Below, in pieces: positions 22,515 through 33,821 of a stretch of DNA of 64,000 bases. Positions within the stretch are counted from its first letter, which is position 1, and every line of letters starts with the position of its first letter. The notes under the pieces were generated by a model. It had not been told where the DNA came from. It saw nothing but the letters and a program-made list of their open reading frames with translations, and ran no database searches. Source of the DNA: Ramazzottius varieornatus (Eukaryota > Tardigrada > Eutardigrada > Parachela > Ramazzottiidae); assembly GCA_001949185.1 (NCBI GenBank), contig BDGG01000014.1, forward strand, positions 468,161 through 532,160, in the 5' to 3' direction. The position numbers were made by a program, and so were the translations under genes.

Positions 22515-23040
22515 AGTGCTCGGCCTAAGAACCTTTGGAACTACCTTATTTTCGGCACCGTGCTGAGGGTGCAAGCCAGCACTTGCCGCAATCCGCTTCT
22601 GAACGTAAGGTAGAACCAACATCGATCTTTCAAACAAGCCTATGGGAATTTTCCGGAGCTCTGTAAAAACAGTTTTGCTAATATGCCAACTAGGAAGTGA
22701 TTTCGGTTGTCTTCGGCAGGGAATGTTCTGTTAGCCTTGTCTCTGGTATCCTTGCCCCCAGGTTACGTTTGAATGGTAGCCACATCAATGAGAACGACTC
22801 AGCTTTCTTGTTCAGGTCTTTCTGACAACCGCAGCGGAAGATATCGAAAGTTGTGTTTTTTGTGCCGGGGAAAACCCAGACTGGCATGTTAGCGAAACGT
22901 CTTCTGCAGAGCTCCGAAAAATTCACACGTAGGCTTTGCTAAAAGACCGATGTTAGTTCTACCTTACGATGAGAAGTGGATTATGCCAAGTGTTGCTGCA
23001 CCCTCAGCACAAGCCTGCGAAGTAAAGGTACATCACTAGC
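22515..23040. mobile_element. foldback repeat FB-2 with arms of about 150 bp
   Basis: The left arm (about 22515-22695) contains GTGCTGAGGGTGCA, ACGTAAGGTAGAACCAACATC and CCGGAGCTCTG. The right arm (about 22875-23040) has the same words as reverse complement. The interior is about 180 bp without a transposase. The right half recurs beside the N gap at 16740-16985. Confidence 0.65.
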
Positions 23041-23103
23041 TAGTGGTCCTGACCACTGTGAAGCCCGAGCGAATGCGATAAAAACAAAGCGAGGAAACAA
23101 ATG
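23035..23103 (-). repeat. 70-bp dispersed repeat, copy 1
   Basis: The reverse complement reads CTCATTTG-like sequence, then TATCGCATTCGCTCGG, then AGTGGTCAGGACCACTAGCT. The same order occurs at 57640-57713 on the + strand. It abuts the right end of FB-2. Confidence 0.6.
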
Positions 23104-25119
23104 ACGAGGGTGACGGGTGACGGGTGACGAGGGTGACGCTCTTCTGACCACTGAACCCCCTTCCCCTTCCTTCCCTCTTCCCTCTTCCCTCTTCCACCTT
23201 CTTCCTCTCCCTACCCGGTCTGTCCCCTGCCTTCATTGCCCTTTGCTTTACGGAGCCATCGCGCAAATGAAGAGCGGAGCGGTGCCCTCGGGTCCGCCGG
23301 AGTCGATTGAGTGGTACTGCGATTAAACATTTGTTGTTTCCCGGATCAAGTTACACGTCTGTTTTGAGTACCGAGATTGCGATATCAGAAGGCTCCATCA
23401 TTTGCGACATCTACTGAAATCGTGACAGGCTTGAAAGGACCTCGCTTTATCGAGGTGTGTCGAGTAGTATAGCGGTAATACGCAGCCGTCGCTTGCCGAG
23501 TCTGTTTGGCGAACTTGCGTCGTCACAAGGGAATTACGCCAATCCGGATACTCCGATTCTGATACCAATATGGCAGAAAGGTACAGAAGAGTCTCTTCTG
23601 TAAACCAGAATGGACTTTGTGGGCGGAAATGATTTTGGGAGGCCCCTACAAAATTAGGGATCGGGGGAACAGTTGCCGGACAAGTCTGTCCCGACGACGT
23701 AATCAACGCGCTTTGACGTAAAACACTTGGAGTTGCTTCTTCGACTGCCAACAAGATGATCAGCTGACCGATGTAGTTTGCATGTGAGCCTGACAGCTTG
23801 TATTCGAGCAACACTAACCTTTAATGGCGGGCAGTTCGGATGTGCTAGAACATTCGGCTCCACCGAACGTTCGGGACTAAATTGCACCATATTTTACGGC
23901 TTCTAAGCCCGGCGCTTGGCCGGATGGGTGATTCCTTCATGTTTCTAAGCCCTCACCGGCTTCCTATGCACGTCTGATTCTAGCAGAATATGGTCCATCG
24001 CTTGCTTGATTGACCTGGCTTCGAGTTACTTGCTGGTTCTGACTACATAGACTGCTGGAAGTCCCTTCGGGGTTTGTCTACTAGCTGAATAAACACAGTA
24101 CAACACAATATAATGCAGAAGTACCCCAGGTGATCATGTTTATTGCCCTGTTCTGACGAGCCTCCGTGCCATGACATTGCCCAAATAACATTGGGAATAA
24201 GTCCACGTTTGCTGCAGCGCATTTTGGGTTCACTGCGGGCATAGTCGGGGCCATGTATGTGACATATGTGTCAGAGTCCATATATCCTGCATAGTCCCGC
24301 AGCATTGATTGCTCGAATGGTTAAGATGGCATCAGGTTTGTGGGAAACTTCGACAAAGCTTTGTCGCAACAGGAAAACACAACAGTTTTTATCGGTTCAG
24401 AACCCTGCCCAGTAGTTGTAAGGTGGTGCGTGACAACTGTGCTAAATACAATGAGACGCGACAAGCACATGCAACCACCACTGGCACGAGCAAATTGACG
24501 CAGCCATTGCATCAGACCTGTACCGTCATCAGTTCCGATTGGCGTGTCAGTGTGTTTCCGCCTCCTCCAATCAGGTCTGAGATTGTGTTTCCACTGATCC
24601 GATAATACCCTGTTACACAGCTGCGGGACTATGCAGGAAATATGTGCTCTCTATATGTCTATGTAACATGAATATCACATACACGAGCCATACGTGAACC
24701 ATGCTAGCCGATATGATTATCAAACTTCTGGGCGTCGGAGTGCCGCGGGCGTACCATGATGAATGAAAAGTTAAGAGAAGGCATGTAAGGTATGTATTAG
24801 TCCGGACAGTTCCTGGCTGTGAAACTTACGCGAAACTGAAACCGTTGTTCTACAAGTGAAGTCACGAAACAAGTCTGAGACTAAGATGTCCGTTGAACGA
24901 CTACAGTTAAAGGAATAACCGGTCGGAAAAATACCAGAAAGCAGTCGAGTGTGTAGCGTCAATGGTAATACAGTATATGCAATCTCACTTGATTCCCACA
25001 CCTGAGTACAGTAGGCGGTGCGTGTCTTGAGCCAGGTATATACTTTACGGATCTCCGTTACGGAAGAAAGGTTCATCTTGATTAACCTCTGCATAAGACA
25101 GTGAGAATACGAAGCCATG
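23104..25119. other. intergenic with low-complexity tracts
   Basis: A GACGAGGGTGACGGGTGACG minisatellite lies at 23103-23138 and a CCCTCTT tract at 23160-23215. About 23520-23610 loosely resembles the right arm of FB-1 (GCAGAAAGGTACAGAAGAG). No gene recognised; the 192-codon minus ORF starting at 25349 overlaps the next repeat. Confidence 0.4.
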
Positions 25120-26300
25120 AGTGGCTCCTCAAGACGCATATCCTTTGGCGTATTGTAAAAGCTGGACAGGACGCTGGACACGGACGTTGGATGCTTTCCG
25201 GTTGGACAGCTGTACTGGACAACTGGACTGGACAGACTTATTTTAAACCGAGTAGAAACGCGACGGAAGCACAAACACATTTTTCTGTACTCTCCAAAGG
25301 AAGCAGAGATGACGCAGCAATCGAAGGAAATCCCGAAAGCGAAAGCCATAATGACACCTTGTCCGGCAGATCTGTCTCAAAGGCGCGTCAGGGACGGAAA
25401 ATCTGAGGACCAGTTATTCTGGTCTTCAATCCAATATTAAAGGAGGAGCGAGCGGCGGCGGACTGCAGTGTGGTTATGGGAAGCCTCTTGTGCTACTCCT
25501 AGCACCTTTGAACAGTGAACTGCCTCGTGCGGTTCTTTGGTGGTGGTCAGGTACTGGCGGTTATCACGTCGCCCCACCGCGGCGCCGAAGGCCACTTTGA
25601 TTCTAGTCTTTGGGCCTAGATCTCTTTGATCTCGAGACCTTTTTGATCTTGTTCCGAGGTTCGATGACCAGACTGCGTACTGCAAAACAGCATCGACGCG
25701 TGAGTCAGCACTGCTGTAACTCAGCGTTCCCGTGTCTCTTCTGCTGCTGATTGATGGTCAACTGGTAAGCGTTCGGTAAGGCAAACAACCAACAGCCCGC
25801 GGTGCGGATCTGATCGTGGACCTCAATGAACTCAGCACCGTCAAGCTGGCCTACGTCACGCTTAAATTAATTGGAGTTAAGTTTACAAAGACACCCGTGA
25901 TTAATGTATACGTAATACGCGGGGCACAAGGTAGTGCCGCGAAAGGCAGTGCACTCACCAAGGGAAAGTTTCGAGCAGTAAAACAGCTTGTAACAAGCGT
26001 TTCCCAAAACAGCGATACGGAAGTCCGTACGTACGTGTGCAGTTCTCACCAATGCAATTTCTGGCAATTTTCTACGGTTGAGTTCTCAATTTGCCGTCTT
26101 TTCTTCCTGTACCAGCCTTCACCTTCGCGCGTGTATGCGGATCAGTGCGTAATTTCGAAGAAATTAGTATGCGGTGTATTTCGGTAGTGCGGGTGGTATG
26201 CGGAGCCACTGGGGCTGGCTAACTGAACAACCGTTCCCTCGTGGTGATCCACTGAAATCCTAATGAAATTAATCAAATCGCCTGCGTTCCCGCGATGTAC
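25120..26300 (-). repeat. dispersed repeat, minus-strand copy split by about 880 bp
   Basis: Read on the minus strand, about 26300-26230 (ATTAATTTCATTAGGATTTC) and then 25350-25120 (TTCCTTTGGAGAGTACAGAAA, GTCCAGTCCAGTTGTCCAGTAC) match 29596-29905, where the two parts are nearly contiguous. The intervening 25350-26230 looks like an insertion or is deleted in the other copy. Confidence 0.55.
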
Positions 26301-26690
26301 CTTCCAGTCTGGATGATTCGAAACATACTGTAAATATTCGCTGCTATCACGCAGTACACTGAGTCCCATAAGTGTCTGTCCACCACTGTCGCAACCACAA
26401 AATTCTCGCCCTTCGCGTCAACCCAAATCGATTCTAGCTTTCCTACGTGTATAGTAGAAACCTTGAGCAAGGTTTCGATCACAGTGGATTATAACTAGAG
26501 CTGACTGTCGTGGTGGTAGAACTCGGAGACCTAAAACGCGACACAAAACATAAACCTGACTTCAGCAGACCGACTCCATGAAAAAACTAATTTCTTCCCA
26601 ATCTCAAACTGATTTCGCCCTTAGAAATTCACGGGTGTAAATTAATTCTAGGGGTATTAAATCAACAAGCAGTCAGCTGATTCCATTGAA
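26301..26690. other. intergenic, left flank of the Tc1/mariner remnant
   Basis: No gene recognised. The left terminal repeat of the transposon is expected here, but I could not pair one with its right end. Confidence 0.3.
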
Positions 26691-26694
26691 GTTC

Positions 26695-28929
26695 TCGAAA
26701 AATTGCTTCAAAATGGGTCGCAAGCTGAAGGGGTACAGCGACGATATTCGAAATCGTGTCATCAAGAAGCACCTGGATAAAGTTCTAAACAGGGAGATCG
26801 CTCGCCAGATGGTTCTTCCACACTCCAGCGTCAACTTCATGATCAAGAAGTACAAGGAGACCGGCAGCGTCCAGAACAAACCTCGGTGTGGATGAGAGCG
26901 AATCACTACTCCCCGATGACGGACAGACCTATCGTACGAAGAGTTCTGAAAGAACGACGCATATCTGCTTCAGAGATCAAAGAGATCCAGTTGGGCTTAC
27001 TAGTGTCGATTTCAAAGGAAACAATTCGTCGCCGGATTCGGGAGAAAGGCCTGAACGGAAGAGTAGCTCGGAAGAAACCGCTCATTAAAAAGCATGCTCG
27101 ACAAAAGCGTCTGGACTTCTGCAAAAGGTACGGGGAAATGGCGTTTTCTTTTGGGACAACGTCTTATGGTCAAACGAATCTATCCGGTGCGGAAATATGA
27201 CTTTTTACTCCTGGAAACACGTCAACTTCAAAACCTCATAGTTACACTCCCCCTTGTCCGTTTGTCCTGAGCCTTTTTTCCAGTCACTCTGTCAACTCCT
27301 AGCTATCGTTTGGCATTCTATCAACCCAAGTTTTTCAGCTTCGGGGTAGGGCAGGATTGGTTTGTCAGAATCATGGATAACCAAGGTTTTAGGCGATTCA
27401 ACTATTTGAATTCTCTCAATGCGTCAGCGTATCTTAGGCAGGCGCTAAGATATGCGTCGTTTCTCGTAATGAAGCAGCTAACCGTTGAACCGTAAGAGGT
27501 TGGGTACGTCTTCTCCGCTCTGAAGATTCCTAGGTCGGAAGTCACCCCTTGGGAAGTCCGCAACTGAAGTTAAACAACAACGTCCAGAGGGAGCATGTCG
27601 ACCTCGATCCTTCCCGAACTCTTGCAAAACCTTCAAGAGAGTTTGAAGTGTCTTCTTAAAATCCTCACTGGACATTTAGACATAGCCCGAAGGGGAAAAG
27701 ATCAAGAATTTTGATACCCCGCTTACTTCGCGCACCGTACGATGAACGCAAATTTCGCCTGCCCGTAACATGCCGTTTCTGAGTGAGACCGAACTGATCC
27801 TCATGTTACATTGTTACTAGTGACAAAGACTGGGCTCTGTAGATCATTCTGAAGCAAAAACTGGAATTACTGCAGGAAATTTCGAATCGTGCGAGGCACC
27901 ATAGGAAAATCATGGTTACCTACTGATTGCTATCTTACAATCTAGACCGCTATGAAATCTTTCCGCCAGGCATAATGATAGCTGCAGACTAAACCTCTCT
28001 AGAAAGGGGAAGAACGATGAAAAAACTTGCCGTTGACAAAACAAAATTATCCAGTCGACTCAAAGCGATCCTGTTGCAGGTCAGCTCTAGAGTGCTCATT
28101 GAACAAAACGCTTCCGCAAAACTGCAGGAAGTGAAACTGGAAACTATCCTTCGTACATCAGAAAGAGGGGTTCTGATACCAAAGTATTATCACTGTGTCG
28201 CAGAATTTCAGCACCTCCAGCGAGAAAGAACAATTTCTTCCGCAGAGGCTACCAAAACTGGCTACCGAGACTTCATCATTTCTCTTCCCCTATTCTCTTA
28301 CAGTACAGACACGAACACGATGCCGAAAGAATGACTGAAGTACCTTGCTAGTATGAGTGGATAACCTGGTCAAGAATTCCGAGGTTCGAAGCCAGGAGAA
28401 ATTTTTGAAAATCTTCGTCGGGGGAGTAACAAGTCATACTTCCGCACCTGATAAGTTCAACTTGTTTGGAACGGATGGGAAGGTTATGGTGTGGAGAAAG
28501 CCAGGTGAAGGTCACCGGCCGGAGTGCACGGTTCCGACGGTCAAGCATGGTGGTGGAAACGTCATGGTATGCGGTTCTTTTCGTCCGCATGTGTCGGAAA
28601 TCTTGTTTATTGTGAGGGAAAACATGGACAGGCCCTAGTACAGAGCCATTCTGAAGAAAAATTTGAAGCAGTCAGCGAAGATACTGAAGTCCAAGCGTGG
28701 ATGGCTGTTTCAGCACGATCATGATCCCAGACATGATTCGGTTCTTGTAAACGACTGGCTCAAGAAAAACCATCCAGAACTGCTGTTCTGGGCTCCGTAT
28801 GGTCCAGACTTGAATCCCATAGACCATTTATGGGCACAAATTGAAAGAAAACTGAGGGGAAAACATCCAAAGAACATTGGCCAGCTCGAAGAAGCTATCG
28901 AAGAAGTCTGCTTCGAAATTGAGCTTTAG
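26695..28929 (+). pseudogene. Tc1/mariner transposase, broken and interrupted
   Basis: The N-terminal helix-turn-helix part is at 26713-26895 (MGRKLKGYSDDIRNRVIKKH). After a frameshift comes a second helix-turn-helix and linker (RRIREKGLNGRVARKK, KRLDFCKRY) to about 27180. The region around the first catalytic Asp is shifted and partly duplicated. About 1.2 kb of unrelated sequence (27200-28400) separates it from KFNLFGTDGKVMVWR, GGGNVMVCG and, after a stop, QHDHDPRHDS and PYGPDLNPIDHLW. The last two acidic residues are spaced DD34D. Frameshifts, stops and the insertion show it is inactive. Confidence 0.8.
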
Positions 28930-29595
28930 GATTACCGAAAACTCGTTCATTCGATGCCGACACGCATTGGGGAGGTGAGGGAGAACGACGGTTTTTCATC
29001 GAGCTATTGAACGTTGAAAAGTATGGGCAAAAGTTTTTCAGAAATATCTTCTGCCCGAAAAGGTAACGCTGCGCAACAAATAATCATTTTCTACCGTCTC
29101 GTGTTAGAAAATTGCTTGAGAATTCAGTCTCAGATGGATCTTATCAATACTTGCATTAGATGAGTTCCCAAGCTTCATTTGAACTGTATGTGGTTCGGTT
29201 TTGAACGCGTAGGATGGAAGATGTTTGCCGCGAAGTAAAGTTGAGAAGGGTGGAAAGATACTTATGGCGCTCAGTGTACGTCATCGTACACGTAAAGTAC
29301 AGCCCTGGTCCGGTTCCACTGGCTGCGCAACGCCCTACGGGGTGCATCGTCACGTACGTGTACGTACTGCGCGATAGCATCGACAATTTTACAGTGATCT
29401 GTGCGCCTTAGGCCGGCAAACAAAAGGCGAAGACTGCCTTCTCGAGCAGCGCAGGGGTCCATTATTAGTGGCCGGGATCGTGCGCCACTCGGCAAAGTAG
29501 CTTTCCACCTTTCCACCTTTTGTACCGGCCCCCGACCAATTGCAAGGCGTATAGATCGAGTATCGAATCTTTAACACTAGATTGACTAGAAGCTG
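28930..29595. other. intergenic with a short dispersed repeat
   Basis: About 29270-29320 (GTACGTCATCGTACACGTAA, then AGTACAGCCC.GGTCCGG) resembles 31535-31590. An ACGTACGTGTACGTAC tract lies at 29352-29367. No gene recognised. Confidence 0.4.
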
Positions 29596-29905
29596 CATTA
29601 CGTTCGCAGACGGTCCGATTAATTTCATTAGGATTTCATTGGATTACCACGAGTACTTTAATGTCATAAAGTGTTCCAATTATGGCTGGCGCTTTCGGGA
29701 ATTCCTTCGATTGCTGCGTCACTTTTGTTTCCTTTGGAGAGTACAGAAAAGTGTGTTCGTCGTTCCGTCGCGTTTCTACGCAGTTTCAAATAAGTTTGTC
29801 CAGTCCAGTTGTCCAGTACACCTGTCCAACCGGAATCGTCTGACGTCCGTATTCGGTGTCCTGTCCAGCTTTTACAACATGCCTATCCGTTTTCTCGAAG
29901 TACGG
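29596..29905 (+). repeat. dispersed repeat, plus-strand copy (about 310 bp)
   Basis: Contiguous counterpart of the split repeat at 25120-26300. It contains ATTAATTTCATTAGGATTTC followed within about 60 bp by TTCCTTTGGAGAGTACAGAAA and GTCCAGTCCAGTTGTCCAGTAC. Confidence 0.6.
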
Positions 29906-30142
29906 AGATAGAAGGCTAGGTCAAATGCGATTGTACTGTAGTATCCTCCTCTCGAAATATTCTGGTGAAGGCTCATGAAACATCAATAACAAGCTTCTCA
30001 CTACCTCGAACGTCGGTGAAGGGCTGTGGCCTCCGGTGTTGTTTTCCATTTCTAAAGATTTTTCCGGACGACACCTGAATATATTCAGCGTGACAATATC
30101 TATTTATTGGTTTCGGCAGCCAGGTTCTCCTGAAAAGCGATT

Positions 30143-31246
30143 ATGGTTTTGGAGAGGTATTCTTACTCGAACGTGTCTGGAAATGCTAGCTTGGTGTTCG
30201 AGCCTGGCATCGCCCAAGTCTACATCAGCGCTATCCAAGCTGTGGTCATTTTTGTTGGGTCGTCACTGGCGCTGACCGCTTTCGCCTCTTTACCGGCCCT
30301 AAGGACCCCATTCAACTACTACCTTATCAGCATTCTTCTGGCAGAATTATTTCTCGCGATCTATCAAGGGATTTTTGCCATCCAAGAATATTATGGACAC
30401 TGGGTCTTTAGCAAACGTGCCTGCACCCTGTTCGCATTTATGTTCTTTGCCAGCGAAGGGATCGTCGGAAATGCGCACTTCCTCATCAGCGTCAACCGGA
30501 CATGGGCGCTCTTCTTCCCTCATCATTACCGCACCCGTAACAGCAAGGGAGTGACGCTCTTTCTTTGTGCTGGTGTCTGGATCGCCACTGTCATCTTAGT
30601 CTTACCGTGGGCTATTTTGAACGAACAACATTTGGTAGAGCCTATCATCGTTTGTCGCGTTCAAACCTACGACCAATTTGGGTTCTCTATCCTTGTCATG
30701 GTACTCTTTGTTTCGCCCACGACGTTCATCCTGGTCATCTATCCGCTTCTATACTCCAAATATCGAGCCAGGACAAAGGCACGAGTGGGTGTAACTGGTC
30801 ACGATCAAACAACGCACCGTGCTTCAACGGCTGCGAGCAGAAGAAACGTGACTGTGTTTACCGTGGATCAAACAGTTCAATCAACCGATCCTCGAGATGG
30901 AGAAGGCAAAGAGAGCTTGAAATCGCATAACCGTTCATATCGAGGACCAAGAATAACCCGGTGCTTTACCAGCAGACCCGGCTTTTCTCGTATTGGGCAG
31001 CGCAAATTGAAGTCCAGCAACTTCCTCGTACTGTCATGGGTGGCGTTTTGCGCAACGATCTTTTGGGCGCCCAATGTGATCTACGCGGTGACCGAGGTGT
31101 TTGTTCACCCCAACCTGTGGTTTAATAACAAAGCGTTCGCGGGGCTCTGCGCTTGGCTTGCGTGCTCGACGCTGCTGGATCCGATCATGTTTATCACGAC
31201 CGTGCCTCTTCTACGAAGTCAAGTGAAAAAGATTTTGAGATTGTGA
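30143..31246 (+). CDS. rhodopsin-type GPCR, family A2 (367 aa, intronless)
   Basis: Single open frame with seven hydrophobic helices. It has NVSG and NASL glycosylation sites, the helix-2 block RTPFNYYLISILLAE, Cys 94 at the start of helix 3 (KRACTLF) and a second loop-2 Cys (IIVCRVQT). The DRY position reads NRTW (118-121). Loop 3 is long (about 215-290), basic and Ser/Thr-rich. Helix 6 has FWAPNVIYAV and helix 7 CSTLLDPIMFI in the NPxxY place. It is a clear paralogue of the minus-strand receptor at 44438-45592 (shared YYGHW.F.K..CTLF, EGIVGNAHFLI, NRTWALFFPHH) and only distantly related to family A1 here. Ligand unknown. Confidence 0.85.
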   Translation: MVLERYSYSNVSGNASLVFEPGIAQVYISAIQAVVIFVGSSLALTAFASLPALRTPFNYYLISILLAELFLAIYQGIFAIQEYYGHWVFSKRACTLFAFMFFASEGIVGNAHFLISVNRTWALFFPHHYRTRNSKGVTLFLCAGVWIATVILVLPWAILNEQHLVEPIIVCRVQTYDQFGFSILVMVLFVSPTTFILVIYPLLYSKYRARTKARVGVTGHDQTTHRASTAASRRNVTVFTVDQTVQSTDPRDGEGKESLKSHNRSYRGPRITRCFTSRPGFSRIGQRKLKSSNFLVLSWVAFCATIFWAPNVIYAVTEVFVHPNLWFNNKAFAGLCAWLACSTLLDPIMFITTVPLLRSQVKKILRL

Positions 31247-32152
31247 CCTCTTAGAAAGTTCTCAAAAGCGTCGTGTTTTCTCATGGATTGATTCGTTAGC
31301 TGACGTTCTGGACGGACCGTGTCCTAGATGACGCTGAGCACAGCTGTATTAACCCCGCATGGAGAAAACGTTCCAGCAAGGGTTTGTCCACTAACATTCT
31401 CCATAACTCTAGGACATCTGCAGAACAAAAAAATCTGGAATCAGACGGACTTCGCGAGATGAAATTCGAGACGAAAACAGTTACCTTCTGTGCGACAAAG
31501 TTCCATCAGGGTATGATATGGTACTGTAGAAATTCGCTACGTCCGCGCAGTACGTCATCGTACCCATAAGTACAGCCCCCGGTCCGGCTTTACTACCTTT
31601 ACATACTTAATCACGAAGCGTTGCGCTGGCAGTACTCTGGGAAACTGCGCTTTCGATATCGATGTACACATTTAAAAACTGCAGCGATGCCCCAATGGTG
31701 GGCGTGTCTTAAGTACCACGATGCTGATGAATTACACCCGAGTTTGCAACCTGGTGTCGAGGCGAAGCAAAACAGGTGGAAGACTTGACCGACTCTTTTT
31801 ACATTCTCATTCCGTCAACAGTCCACTTTGAAAATTGTTACACTGTACGGATGGCTGGAAAAAAGGAAATTTTGACAAACTCGCACACGAAACAAATGAG
31901 GCGCCTGATGGCTGGAATGTAGTGCCAGCACCCGGTAACTCAACGCTTGTGTCAGCATTTACACAGGTTCATGTTGGCTTATGGCTACCGACTTGGTTGA
32001 CGGATCGTTTTGAAGCCCTAACTTGTGTCTCTTCTTACGTGCGTAATTGATCTCTAACTCGTTGTAACAATGTTCAATGTGACTCGTTTGAGTTCTGCGC
32101 CTGCTATCACACCCGATTCTTCCGCCGTCTATGTCGAGATAACTTTTGCAAT
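31247..32152. other. intergenic between GPCR 4 and the broken receptor gene
   Basis: Contains the second copy of the short repeat noted at 29270 (31535-31590: GTACGTCATCGTACCCATAA). No gene recognised. A 5' exon of the broken receptor may lie near 32070, but its frame does not join. Confidence 0.35.
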
Positions 32153-33465
32153 ATGCAGTGTGCCCGAAACAGGGAGTTTATTGTGGCTCCACCATTCGAA
32201 TCCGCCCTCACAGATATAAGTACGACATATCCCAAACTCAAGTTCAGTCAGAACATTCTGGCGGACACAGTCTACAGTCGATGCGAAGAGCTGATGGCTG
32301 TCAGCGATGACATGCTCGCACGGTACTACTTCGCTCGGGAAGAGAAATGGGAGAAAGCTAATCTCTCTGTATTTATCAGCAACATGGCAGGTAAAACCAC
32401 GTATCAATATAAACATATTAATCTGATAGTTCTAACTGATTTTCTCAAGCAGAATCTCTGCTTTCCCGTCGACTGTGACGGCCACGCCAGTGCTAAGCTC
32501 GCGATTGTTCTTGGCAGACTCACAATCAGGTCCGTAGATGTCAATGTGTTCTCGGGATGTCAATGTCAATGTATTCTCGGGATGTAAGCGTAGAACCTAA
32601 TTTCTAGCTGTAGTTGGGGCAGCACATCGCCGACAGACGACATTAAAAATAAGGGAAAATGGCCTACGCGCTTGGGAACCGGACGTGGAGGTACACCTGG
32701 AGTGGTGCAGTTTGCCGAACTGTGCGCCGAAGTAGTCAAAAGCTTCAACTGGACAACAGTTGCTATCGTCGTCGAGGGTCTTCACAGTCCGGTGTGGTAC
32801 AGCATTGCTGAGGTTGTTCAGCATACAATACAGAGATTAAGTTGCCACCGCGGTTCACTTTGCAACTGTAGCTACGGTCTTGCTCCGCCCCTTTCGTGAC
32901 GTGTAACTGCATTATGCTTTCCGAAGCTCCCCTTATTTTCGGAAAATAGCATAATCGAAGTTACGGTTAGCGGTTGAAAAGTTAAGTTACGATTGAAAAT
33001 AGCGTGACCGGAACAACGGTCAGTTAGCATTGAGAAGCATGGTGGCTCCCCAGCTATTCAAAGTTCTGATCATTTGCTTCGCTTATCAGTGACGTTGCAA
33101 CTCATTTTTAGCTACAGTCGGACTTTCATCTGGCGGTGGCAACTTAATGTGTGTATTGAATATTATGCTTGAGGAACGCGTTAATTTGTACAAAATTGTC
33201 GATTCGCAAGAGGACATTGACTACAACAGACTTTTGGAAAGCATAAACCGTCAAACGCGAGGTCAGTTGATTAGCAGTAATTAACCAGCGTCATACTGCA
33301 GAACCCCATTGTTTCCACAGTTACTTTGTACATAGCGCCTGGATTGGCACTGCGCAAACTTATGGTAAACACTGTAACGCAACTACGTCTAATTTACAAG
33401 CATCGACTATTGTGGCGTACTTCTAGCTTGCAGCTAGAACGCTGAATATGACACGTGGAGAACAT
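32153..33465 (+). pseudogene. natriuretic-peptide-receptor-like extracellular domain, disrupted by a MITE
   Basis: Exon-like blocks of an ANF-receptor ligand-binding domain. They are 32153-32390 (VAPPFESALTDI..TYPKLKF), about 32450-32529 (CFPVDCDG..LAIVLGRLTI), 32614-32840 continued after the insertion at 33148-33261 (TDDIKNKGKWPTRLGT, VVKSFNWTTVAIVVE, then ERVNLYKIVDSQEDIDYNRL), 33321-33364 (VTLYIAPGLALRKLM) and 33427-33465 (LAARTLNMTRGEH). The last block has exactly the 13-codon, phase-0 limits of the homologous exon at 63882-63844. A 303-bp MITE plus a TTAA duplication sits in the third block and shifts its frame. The first two blocks do not join in frame, and later exons and the membrane segment are missing. 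Confidence 0.75.
32841..33143. mobile_element. TTAA-flanked MITE (piggyBac-like), copy 1 (303 bp)
   Basis: TTAA precedes (32837-32840) and follows (33144-33147). The terminal inverted repeats are GTTGCCACCGC with ACTGTAGCTA about 25 bp in. Exact TTAA duplication is the hallmark of piggyBac-type transposition. No ORF. A related copy is at 36608-36853. Confidence 0.8.
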
Positions 33466-33676
33466 GTAAGTAACACGTGAAATGACTTCAGCTATTTTCG
33501 GTCATAAAATTTTCGTAACAGAATTGATTATGTGAGGCCCATATATGCATTCGTCTGCTGAAACATTTAAGTCTCGGCAAATTTCACTGGAGATACGGGG
33601 ACGAGAACGACCAGGTTAGCTATCAGTACTCAGGAAGGAAGTTTCATAAGTATGCAAATTATTAGGAGCGGAAGTA

Positions 33677-33819
33677 CTGTAATGCTTCTTGAACTTCGCG
33701 AAGCACGTCACCATACGCGCGAAACATCCCTTAGGGGGCTGGTACGGCAAAATTTTCAGACCAGGGTTCAACCGTACGCGTATGATCACGTGATTCGCGA
33801 AGTTCAAGAAGCACTACAG
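33677..33819. mobile_element. hairpin MITE with TA duplication (143 bp)
   Basis: The ends are CTGTAATGCTTCTTGAACTT and its complement, continuing through CGCGAA. The inverted repeats cover about 45 bp on each side, so almost the whole element folds back. TA flanks both ends (33675-33676, 33820-33821). Confidence 0.75.
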
Positions 33820-33821
33820 TA

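Noticed and set aside
24771-25349. 192-codon minus-strand ORF as a gene
   Set aside because: Its first part is the dispersed repeat also present at 29680-29905, and the rest has no motif or splice context.
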